11,466 nt of DNA from Phaeocystidibacter sp965659725 (GTDB lineage Bacteria > Bacteroidota > Bacteroidia > Flavobacteriales > Schleiferiaceae), in NCBI GenBank assembly GCA_965659725.1, contig CBFHXG010000054.1:1-11466 (forward strand), written 5' to 3'. A program made the position numbers and the translations under genes. The notes below the pieces were generated by a model, which saw only the letters and a program-made list of their open reading frames with translations, searched no databases and was not told where the DNA came from. The number at the start of each line of letters is the position of its first letter. Position 1 is the stretch's first letter. Positions 6,282-11,466 of this stretch are shown here, in pieces.

Positions 6282-7058
6282 ATGACACTCAATCCGTTCA
6301 AGCGAGACATCTTTGGGAATAATCTCCTCATCAAGAGGTTGATCATTTTCATCTTTGGATCCATTACTTGGTATCGCTTCAACATTGCGAACAAGACCGA
6401 AGTAGAGGGCACGGAGCACCTCGAAACCCTTCCGAGTAATAAGGTCCTCTTCGTAAGTAACCACCAAACCTACTTTGCAGATGTATCTGCGATGTATCAA
6501 GCCTTTAACCATGTCAAATGGAAGAAGCGCAATCGGATCAATTCCTTTTGGACACTCTTTTCTCCAAAACTGAATGTATTCTTTATTGCAGCCAAGGAAA
6601 CGATGAGTGCAGGTTTATTACCTCGACTCATGGCCTATGCTGGGTCGGTGTCGATCAAAAGGACCTGGCGTTCAGCTGGAAAGAATGTGGATAGAGGGGT
6701 TGACCCAAAGGATATCGAGAAGATCCGTCAGGCGATCAGTCATGGTTGGGTGATCACGTTTCCACAAGGAACTACGCGTCCTTTTGTGAAGGGCAGGAGA
6801 GGAACGGCCCATCTGATCAAGGAACTCGAGCCAGTGGTAATTCCAGTGGTGGTAGATGGATTTCGTCGCGCCTTCGACCGAAAAGGTCTTTTCATGAAGA
6901 AGAAAGGCGTTACCCTTAACGTTCGCTTTAAAGAACCGCTCGATATCGACTACACCGCAAATCCTCAAGAGATCTTAGGTCGCATTATGGAGGCCATCGA
7001 GCAGAGCGATGAATTCAATATCGTGAATCAATTGAGCTGGGTTCCAGAGGAGATCTAA
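6282..7058 (+). CDS. Lysophospholipid acyltransferase family protein, divergent HX5D/QGTT type
   Basis: A 258-residue PlsC-superfamily protein with an N-terminal hydrophobic helix (about residues 16-30, LIKRLIIFIFGSITW). The acyltransferase core shows VLFVSNHQTYFADVSAM, where His61 and Asp67 are separated by five residues instead of four. It also shows FIAAKETM, LMAYAGSVSIKRTWR, and FPQGTTRPF (about 160-168), in which the usual FPEGTR has Gln162 and Thr. Then come GRRGTAHLIKE and PVVIPVVVDGFRRAF. From memory this exact motif set is typical of one Bacteroidota subfamily annotated as lysophospholipid or 1-acylglycerol-3-phosphate acyltransferase; its lipid substrate is not something I can state. 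The ATG at 6282 follows a TATCTTTG promoter. It is not obviously co-transcribed with the operon starting at 7162. Confidence 0.88.
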   Translation: MTLNPFKRDIFGNNLLIKRLIIFIFGSITWYRFNIANKTEVEGTEHLETLPSNKVLFVSNHQTYFADVSAMYQAFNHVKWKKRNRINSFWTLFSPKLNVFFIAAKETMSAGLLPRLMAYAGSVSIKRTWRSAGKNVDRGVDPKDIEKIRQAISHGWVITFPQGTTRPFVKGRRGTAHLIKELEPVVIPVVVDGFRRAFDRKGLFMKKKGVTLNVRFKEPLDIDYTANPQEILGRIMEAIEQSDEFNIVNQLSWVPEEI

Positions 7059-7098
7059 CTAACTCATAATCGATATTGACTCAATCAAACATGGTGGT

Positions 7099-7112
7099 GT
7101 GATAATTATCAC
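7099..7112. promoter_or_regulatory. Perfect 14-bp palindrome upstream of the MbnP/MbnH operon, operator candidate
   Basis: GTGATAATTATCAC reads the same on both strands. Its centre is 56 bases upstream of the first ATG (7162) and upstream of a poor -7-like TATCTTAT (7135-7142). The half-site TGATAA resembles the half-sites of Fur/PerR-family boxes, but the spacing (6+6 with no central base) differs from the classical 7-1-7 box. It is a plausible site for a metal-responsive regulator; this is inference from position and symmetry only. Confidence 0.5.
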
Positions 7113-7161
7113 CGAAATTGGAGCGTTGAATTAATATCTTATACTCGCTAAAGTCCACAAA

Positions 7162-7917
7162 ATGAAGAAATTCACACTTGTATCGCTCGTTTTCGCTGGT
7201 CTTCTCTTTACATCTTGTGAAGAACAAAGCCTAGTACCCGATGATCAACGTAACCCAGATAATCGAAATATCGAGGCGTGGATCTATACGTACTGGGGAA
7301 CAGAAGGTTTTTCAACCGATTCTGTATATGACCTTTCCGATGCACAGATCAGCATCGAAAGTGTTCGGTTGGTCATGTCTGACTATAACTTCTCACTGTC
7401 TACCGGTGATACCGTTGATGCCGATACTTCATACACCGTAGCTAAGCTGCCTGGATTGAAACACAAAATCGGGTTGCTTCCTGGCGGATCCTATACAGGT
7501 GAACACCAGATCACGGTGGGTTACGACAGCTCTTCTTATTTCATGCCGTACGATGAAGCTCCAGAGATCTTGATGGCCGATGGCATCAGAAGGGGCAACC
7601 AAGGGTTCAATCACCTCGTAATTAAAGGTAAGTATAGATTGCCAGAGGATACGGTGAACCTAGAACCACACTTGGATTTTGAGTATAGATTAGGCGGACA
7701 AGATTTCAACGTTCAATTTGAGCGTCCAATGAGTTTCTCGGTAACAGCGAACAACCCAGTGGCTATCTTCTTCAATTTTGATATTCAGATGCTATTCCAA
7801 GGCGGCCTGTCACCAGCAATTATTGAAGAAATCAAGTCAGATCCCAACGATAACACCGACTACCTCGCAGCAACCTTGCTCCACATGAATCTGGAACAGA
7901 GTTTAACACTTGACTAA
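7162..7917 (+). CDS. Lipoprotein, probable MbnP-like paralogue lacking the WxW motif
   Basis: A 251-residue lipoprotein; lipobox FTSC with Cys19, followed by acidic EE. I recognise no named family directly, but its layout parallels the MbnP protein encoded next to it. AQISIESVRLVMSDYNF matches the position of AAVQIEILKFYLSSIQL. YTGEHQITVGYDSS matches YSGLSYYVGLNED. FNHLVIKGKYRLPEDTVN matches YRFVIVEGRGAPDGTID. FSVTANNPVAIFFNFDIQMLF matches ITIREGSTTNITIQIDVDDMF. Where MbnP has W-T-W, this protein has a Gly/Arg-rich RRGNQG, so it lacks the residues MbnH would modify; its only Trp are W40 and W45 near the N-terminus. Its stop overlaps the next ATG (TAATG). Likely role: structural partner or second metal or surface component. 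The homology is inferred by eye and could be wrong. Confidence 0.7.
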   Translation: MKKFTLVSLVFAGLLFTSCEEQSLVPDDQRNPDNRNIEAWIYTYWGTEGFSTDSVYDLSDAQISIESVRLVMSDYNFSLSTGDTVDADTSYTVAKLPGLKHKIGLLPGGSYTGEHQITVGYDSSSYFMPYDEAPEILMADGIRRGNQGFNHLVIKGKYRLPEDTVNLEPHLDFEYRLGGQDFNVQFERPMSFSVTANNPVAIFFNFDIQMLFQGGLSPAIIEEIKSDPNDNTDYLAATLLHMNLEQSLTLD

Positions 7918-8642
7918 TGAAACGCTTTGCACTTCTTCTAGCCTTTATGCCTTTCCTCATAGCTTGTGAGGATGAGCCAGAAACAGGATCGCTCAAGATC
8001 AATTTTGAAATGTCTAAGGACGGACAAACCATCGATCTCAATGAGCAATTCGTGAATGAAGATGTTGCAGCAGTGCAGATCGAGATCCTTAAATTCTACC
8101 TTTCATCTATCCAACTTGAAGGTCACGGCGAGTTAGCATCGGTTGATGTAATCGACCTTAGAGAAGGAAGGACATCGGTGACATACAAAGATCTAGATGC
8201 AAAGACGTATAGTGGCCTAAGTTACTATGTGGGCTTGAATGAAGATCAAAATGCGAGTAACCCAGTCGACTTCAGTACAGGTCATCCGCTAAGCGCCTCT
8301 TGGGGGCTTTATTGGACATGGGCCACCAAATACAGATTCGTAATCGTTGAAGGTAGAGGTGCCCCAGACGGAACCATCGATGCAAGTGCAGGTGATTTCA
8401 CTATCGCACTTCACCCAGGCATGGATGGTTGGCAGCAATTGGTTGACCTCGAGAAAGCGATAACGATTCGCGAAGGTTCAACCACCAACATCACCATCCA
8501 GATCGATGTAGATGATATGTTCAACGGACCAGGAGGAAATATGGACCTGAACACGGAAAACACTTCTCATACAACACCATCAGATCGCCACATCGCAGCT
8601 ATGTTCATTGAGAACTTTGCAGCGGCCATGACCGTGAAATGA
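7917..8642 (+). CDS. MbnP-family lipoprotein with WxW motif, predicted kynurenine-dependent copper-binding protein
   Basis: A 241-residue lipoprotein (lipobox LIAC, Cys17, then acidic EDEPE). It has the hallmarks of the MbnP-like WxW family: an Ig-like start (GSLKINFEM), QIEILKFYLSSIQL, VIDLREG, YSGLSYYVGLNEDQN, then HPLSASWGLYWTWATKYRF with W129, W133 and W135, followed by VIVEGRG. A C-terminal strand reads IDVDDMFNGPGG. In characterised MbnP proteins the MauG-like MbnH oxidises a Trp to kynurenine, producing a copper site. Here the MbnH-like gene overlaps by four bases (ATGA), so the same reaction is expected. W133 or W135 is the best guess for the modified residue, and H123, H166, H218 and H225 are possible ligands. 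Acidic residues after the lipid Cys could serve as a surface-export signal as known in Flavobacteriia. Family call is strong, chemistry inferred. Confidence 0.88.
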   Translation: MKRFALLLAFMPFLIACEDEPETGSLKINFEMSKDGQTIDLNEQFVNEDVAAVQIEILKFYLSSIQLEGHGELASVDVIDLREGRTSVTYKDLDAKTYSGLSYYVGLNEDQNASNPVDFSTGHPLSASWGLYWTWATKYRFVIVEGRGAPDGTIDASAGDFTIALHPGMDGWQQLVDLEKAITIREGSTTNITIQIDVDDMFNGPGGNMDLNTENTSHTTPSDRHIAAMFIENFAAAMTVK

Positions 8643-9574
8643 TGCGAAAGGTTGCCATCGGAATTTGCGTGATCCTTATCGGATGCACCTCTTCCAATGA
8701 CTCAAATACTACAGAGCCGGAAGTCGATCAACAAAAGTTGGTCGCTCTGGGCTCTGATCTTTTTGGGTCTACCTTCCTAAGTCTCGATAGTAGCATCTCC
8801 TGTGCAAGTTGCCATATTCCATCGTATGCCTTTGCCGATTCCAACGCAGTAAGTAAGGGCATTCACGCTCAAATGGGTTTTAGGAATACGCCTTCACTCT
8901 TTAACGTGGGAGCAAAAAGTCATTTCTTCGAAGAAGGCGGAGTGCGCACCCTTGAGCGCGCCACCATAGGACCAATGCTCACAGAGGAAGAAATGAGCGT
9001 ACAAGCACCAGAACTCCTTCGTCGCATCAAGTCAAATGACTCCATTCATCAACGCGTGATAGAGGTGTTCACGAGTGACTTTGAATACCGCGATATCGTG
9101 GCTGCTATTGTAGCGTTTCAAGAGAGTCTTGTGAGCTTGGATGCCCCCTATGATCGGATAGAATCGGGAAAAGAGCAGCCATCAAGCCAATGGCTTCGTG
9201 GAAAAGAGATCTTTTTTTCAGACAAGGCGCAATGCGGCGACTGCCATCAGCCTCCCTACTTTAGAGATACGCTGTTTCATGATGTGGGCATGCCAATAGC
9301 TGGAGATCCAGATTTCGGGAGAGGCCGACTCACCTTCGACAGCACGGATTTCTATACCTTCTCAACACCATCCCTTCGAAATGTGGAGCTCACGGCTCCA
9401 TATATGCACAATGGCTCGATTGCCACCTTGGATAGCGTCATACGATTTTACGAGGTTGGCGGTGCTCGAGAAGCAGAGATACACCCTTTCACCTTATCCG
9501 ATGAAGATAGAGAGGCATTGCTCGTCTTCTTGCGATCACTCACCGGAGATGCTGCAAAGGAAAGCTATAACTGA
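8639..9574 (+). CDS. MbnH/MauG-like di-haem cytochrome c peroxidase-family enzyme
   Basis: A 311-residue lipoprotein (lipobox LIGC, Cys16) of the bacterial di-haem peroxidase superfamily. Two c-type haem sites are visible: C55-A-S-C58-H59 (with the family context ISCASCHIPSYAFAD) and C199-G-D-C202-H203 (AQCGDCHQPPYFRD). Other superfamily signatures are GFRNTPSLFNV, FSTPSLRNVELTAPYMHNGS and LDSVIRFYEVGG. MbnH enzymes of this group use peroxide-derived high-valent haem to turn a Trp of the partner MbnP into kynurenine; a general hydrogen peroxide reductase is the alternative. Linkage to an MbnP gene by ATGA overlap favours the first. Either ATG 8639 or ATG 8642 would serve as start. Unlike MbnP, the residues after the lipid Cys are not acidic (TSSN), so it probably stays on the periplasmic side. 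Confidence 0.9.
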   Translation: MMRKVAIGICVILIGCTSSNDSNTTEPEVDQQKLVALGSDLFGSTFLSLDSSISCASCHIPSYAFADSNAVSKGIHAQMGFRNTPSLFNVGAKSHFFEEGGVRTLERATIGPMLTEEEMSVQAPELLRRIKSNDSIHQRVIEVFTSDFEYRDIVAAIVAFQESLVSLDAPYDRIESGKEQPSSQWLRGKEIFFSDKAQCGDCHQPPYFRDTLFHDVGMPIAGDPDFGRGRLTFDSTDFYTFSTPSLRNVELTAPYMHNGSIATLDSVIRFYEVGGAREAEIHPFTLSDEDREALLVFLRSLTGDAAKESYN

Positions 9575-9595
9575 GGAGATTTCGATCGAGGCACG

Positions 9596-9603
9596 TATCT
9601 TCG
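9596..9603 (+). promoter_or_regulatory. Possible -7 element for the Mpl-like ligase
   Basis: TATCTTCG matches TAnnTTTG in seven of eight positions and lies 20 bases before the ATG at 9624. No convincing -33 element is present, and the gap from the upstream stop is only 49 bases, so read-through from the MbnP/MbnH operon is also possible. Confidence 0.3.
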
Positions 9604-9623
9604 CTTGAGCAAATATTCCATCC

Positions 9624-10982
9624 ATGCGCATTCATTTTATAGCCATAGGCGGTAGCGCCATGCACAATTTGGCCATCGCCTTACACCTTAGCGGAGATCA
9701 CGTTACAGGATCAGACGATGAGATCTTCGAGCCTTCCAGATCTCGCCTCGACAAGCACGGCTTGCTGCCCGATTCGATCGGATGGAACCCCGATGTGATC
9801 ACAGATGAGCTGGATGCCGTGATCCTGGGAATGCACGCACGAGAGAATAACCCGGAGCTATTGAAAGCAAAGGAACTCGATCTGCCTATCTATAGTTATC
9901 CGGAGTATCTGTACGAGCGCACGAAAGATAAAACGCGAGTGGTTATCGCCGGTAGCCACGGTAAAACCACAATCACCAGCGTGATCCTGCATGTTCTGCA
10001 TTACCACGATCGTCATGAAGACTACATGGTGGGCGCACAACTCGAAGGATTTGAGACCATGGTTTCCCTAGAAGAGGATACCGAATTTGCGGTTCTGGAA
10101 GGTGATGAATATTTGAGCTCGCCTATCGACCGCCGACCAAAATTCCATCTCTACAAACCGAATATTGCACTACTCAGCGGGATCGCATGGGATCATATCA
10201 ATGTTTTTCCAACCTATGACGATTACCTTGAGCAGTTCAAGATTTTCCTGCATCAAATGGAAAGAGGAGGAGCATTGGTGTACAATGCCGATGATCCAGA
10301 AGTGAAGAATTTGGTGGAGAACGACAAAACAGAGATCAAGAAATTTGCCTATCACACTCCTCAATACCGTGTAGAAGATGGAGTGTGTATCCTCGAAACG
10401 ACCTTTGGTGATGTACCGCTTCAGATCTTCGGAAAACACAACCTCTCCAATTTGGAAGGTGCCCGCTGGATCTGCCTTGAAATGGGCATTCAAGAAGATG
10501 AATTCTATGAAGCCATCTCGTCTTTTACAGGAGCGAGTCAAAGGTTAGAAGTACTCGCCACGAACGATGATACCATTGTTATCAAAGACTTTGCACATGC
10601 GCCTAGTAAAGTAAGGGCCTCGGTTCAAGCCGCCGTTGATACGTATCCAGATCACAAGGTAGTTGCCTGTTTGGAACTGCATACGTTTTCAAGTTTGAAT
10701 CCAGACTTCCTGCCGGGATACGCGGGCACACTAGATTCGGCCAATGAGTCTATCGTATATTTCAACCCAAAGGCTGTGGCTCATAAAAAGCTACCTGATT
10801 TAGATGAAGATACCGTTGGATCCGCATTTGGACGATCAGACCTGAGGGTGTTGACTCAATCCGAAGCCGTACTCGATGCTCTGAGATCAGAGAAAGATAC
10901 GAAGACGGTCTACCTCATCATGACCTCTGGAAATTTTGATGGAGAGGACATGAAACAATGGGCCGAAAAATTGGTTAACTAG
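9624..10982 (+). CDS. mpl: Mur ligase family protein, Mpl-like (UDP-MurNAc:tripeptide ligase)
   Basis: Mpl joins the recycled tripeptide L-Ala-D-Glu-mDAP to UDP-MurNAc in the cytoplasm, returning cell-wall fragments to peptidoglycan synthesis. The protein has 452 residues, normal for the family. The N-terminal Rossmann-like domain begins MRIHFIAIGGSAMHNLA, as in Mpl, where MurC has GIGGxGMS. The ATP-binding loop is GSHGKTT (110-116). The central domain shows VLEGDEYLSS and LSGIAWDHINVFPT. The C-terminal domain has FGKHNLSNLEGA, KDFAHAPSKV (where MurC has DYAHHP), LELHTFSSLN and MTSGNFDG. These favour Mpl over MurC. From memory, Bacteroidota carry this protein as a 'peptidoglycan synthetase' beside a true MurC. 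No recycling genes are adjacent; the lytic transglycosylase in this window makes anhydro-muropeptides but is 7 kb away. Confidence 0.88.
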   Translation: MRIHFIAIGGSAMHNLAIALHLSGDHVTGSDDEIFEPSRSRLDKHGLLPDSIGWNPDVITDELDAVILGMHARENNPELLKAKELDLPIYSYPEYLYERTKDKTRVVIAGSHGKTTITSVILHVLHYHDRHEDYMVGAQLEGFETMVSLEEDTEFAVLEGDEYLSSPIDRRPKFHLYKPNIALLSGIAWDHINVFPTYDDYLEQFKIFLHQMERGGALVYNADDPEVKNLVENDKTEIKKFAYHTPQYRVEDGVCILETTFGDVPLQIFGKHNLSNLEGARWICLEMGIQEDEFYEAISSFTGASQRLEVLATNDDTIVIKDFAHAPSKVRASVQAAVDTYPDHKVVACLELHTFSSLNPDFLPGYAGTLDSANESIVYFNPKAVAHKKLPDLDEDTVGSAFGRSDLRVLTQSEAVLDALRSEKDTKTVYLIMTSGNFDGEDMKQWAEKLVN

Positions 10983-10988
10983 ATCCAC

Positions 10989-11018
10989 TTTGCAGGAATA
11001 GGTTTTTTATTTCCTTTG
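10989..11018 (+). promoter_or_regulatory. Candidate promoter before the short frame interrupted by the IS
   Basis: TTTG (10989-10992), an 18-base spacer and TTCCTTTG (11011-11018), seven of eight to TAnnTTTG. The predicted transcription start falls on or next to the ATG at 11024, so if real the message is leaderless or the gene starts later. Confidence 0.3.
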
Positions 11019-11023
11019 AAGCC

Positions 11024-11074
11024 ATGAAAAGAAAGAACGGAAATATCGCATTGCAGCATCATCATCACGTGTAG
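11024..11074 (+). pseudogene. Possible 5' end of a gene interrupted by the insertion sequence
   Basis: An open frame starts at ATG 11024 with MKRKNGNIALQHHHHV and meets a TAG two bases inside the inferred end of the insertion sequence at 11070. A promoter-like element precedes it. The simplest reading is a gene whose first 15 codons remain here and whose rest lies beyond the element outside the window. The product is unknown, and the frame is short enough to be chance. Confidence 0.3.
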
Positions 11075-11097
11075 ATCTTCAAAGAATTCGGACACAA
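11070..11097. repeat. Inferred terminal inverted repeat (one copy) of the insertion sequence
   Basis: Starts TGTAGATC and includes GAATTCGGACACAA, lying 17-44 bases beyond the transposase stop, the usual position of an IS right end. Only one copy is in the window, so the repeat cannot be verified here. Confidence 0.5.
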
Positions 11098-11113
11098 CGA
11101 TTCTAAAAATAAG

Positions 11114-11466
11114 TTAGAGTTTGATCATTTCCAACCTGTGATTCTTTCTTCTTTTCTGCATTGATTTTTGTTTGATTCTTTTTCTTCTCTCTAAGACCTC
11201 TTTCTGCCTTCCTAGATACACATCTTCTGGTGTACAGTTTTGCAAGGATTCATGGTAGCGCTGGGTGTTGTAATACTCCACGAACTCCGCTAATCGGTAT
11301 TCCAACTCTTGTGGCAAGTAGTAGTGTTCCAACTTCACAACGTTCTTCATTGTCCGGTGATAGCGCTCTATCTTTCCTTGGGTTTGCGGGTGGAACGGAC
11401 GACCGCGAACATGCTTCATTTCCTGGCCCTCTAAGAACTTCTTAAGGTCATCACTCACGTAACACG
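11114..11466 (-). CDS. IS3/IS481-type transposase, C-terminal part (N-terminus outside the window)
   Basis: The frame is open to the window edge, giving about 117 residues of the rve integrase core. Typical blocks are YVSDDLKKFLEGQEMKHVRG, PFHPQTQGKIERYHRTMKN, where the Glu of KIERYH is the last acidic residue of the DDE triad, then FVEYYNTQRYHESL and TPEDVYLGR. A basic tail (KRIKQKSMQKRRKNHRL) ends the protein. The two Asp of the catalytic triad would lie upstream, beyond 11466. A GTG at 11458 is only an internal codon; the true start is outside. The visible part is intact with no stop or frameshift, so the element may be active. IS3 OrfB and IS481 transposases look alike in this region, so the family is left open. 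Confidence 0.92.
   Translation of the reverse strand, partial: CYVSDDLKKFLEGQEMKHVRGRPFHPQTQGKIERYHRTMKNVVKLEHYYLPQELEYRLAEFVEYYNTQRYHESLQNCTPEDVYLGRQKEVLERRKRIKQKSMQKRRKNHRLEMIKL

Larger units (their letters stand above)
11070..11466 (-). mobile_element. 3' part of an IS3/IS481-type insertion sequence (continues past the window end)
   Basis: Contains the C-terminal part of an rve/DDE transposase on the minus strand. The inferred outer end at 11070 begins TGTAGATCTTC and has CGGACACA about 20 bases in, like the terminal repeats of IS3-family elements, which usually start TG and carry an inner GGACAC block. The other end and the target duplication are outside the window, so the exact boundary and family remain inferred. 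Confidence 0.8.

Noticed and set aside
7095..7113. A classical 19-bp Fur box upstream of the lipoprotein operon
   Set aside because: The half-sites TGATAA and TTATCA abut without the spacing of the 7-1-7 or hexamer-repeat Fur sites, so only a general operator is proposed.
8639..9574. An ordinary cytochrome c peroxidase for peroxide detoxification
   Set aside because: Not excluded, but the four-base overlap with an MbnP-family gene makes the MbnH-like role more likely.
10170..10541. Minus-strand frame of 123 residues opposite the Mpl-like gene
   Set aside because: It is the antisense shadow of a well-conserved coding region and has no recognisable motif.
9624..10982. MurC, the essential UDP-MurNAc-L-alanine ligase
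   Set aside because: The motifs IGGSAMHNLA and DFAHAPSKV fit Mpl rather than MurC, and no dcw-cluster genes are adjacent.
10983..11023. A terminator after the Mpl-like gene
   Set aside because: Only a five-base AGGAA/TTCCT pairing with a long loop can be drawn; it is too weak.

Overview
The window looks like chromosomal DNA of a member of the Bacteroidota, most likely order Flavobacteriales. Four things point there. Starts lack Shine-Dalgarno motifs. Promoters of the type TTTG-N18/19-TAnnTTTG can be seen. Many predicted envelope proteins are lipoproteins. Several proteins have the form typical of that phylum: UvrA with half of its first zinc knuckle replaced, an orphan HsdR_N-like nuclease domain, an HX5D/QGTT variant PlsC-type acyltransferase, and an Mpl/MurC-like ligase with the DFAHAPSKV motif. 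These family assignments are from recognition of motifs, not from a search.

Layout. Positions 1-2398 (minus strand) hold the N-terminal half of uvrA (cut by the window edge, own promoter) and, upstream of it, a periplasmic MltD-like lytic transglycosylase. Positions 2488-3801 (plus) hold a two-gene envelope unit, an outer-membrane beta-barrel protein and a Gly/Tyr-rich lipoprotein, closed by a strong bidirectional terminator at 3821-3851. This terminator also faces the convergent minus-strand pair 5064-3974: a canonical lysophospholipid acyltransferase coupled by TGATG to a small HsdR_N-like PD-(D/E)XK protein. Divergent from it are dps (5081) and, with zero spacing and a GTG start, a NudL-type CoA pyrophosphatase (5567). 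A perfect 11-bp hairpin covers the first codons of the latter. A second, divergent acyltransferase (6282-7058) has its own promoter.

Positions 7162-9574 form the most interesting unit: three overlapping genes (TAATG, ATGA) encoding a lipoprotein, an MbnP-family lipoprotein with the WxW motif, and an MbnH/MauG-like di-haem enzyme with two CXXCH sites. By analogy with characterised MbnP/MbnH pairs, the haem enzyme would oxidise a tryptophan of MbnP to kynurenine and so make a copper site. The first lipoprotein appears to share the MbnP layout but has no WxW, so it may be an unmodified paralogue. A 14-bp perfect palindrome lies 50 bp upstream of the operon and is a good operator candidate.

The window ends with an Mpl-like peptidoglycan-recycling ligase (9624-10982) and the 3' part of an IS3/IS481-type insertion sequence (about 11070 to the edge), which seems to have landed in a short open frame starting at 11024. 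There is no gene-free stretch longer than 300 bases. Apart from the MbnP-like/MbnP/MbnH operon and the IS, this is ordinary housekeeping and envelope territory; I see no CRISPR array, tRNA, rRNA or phage module.
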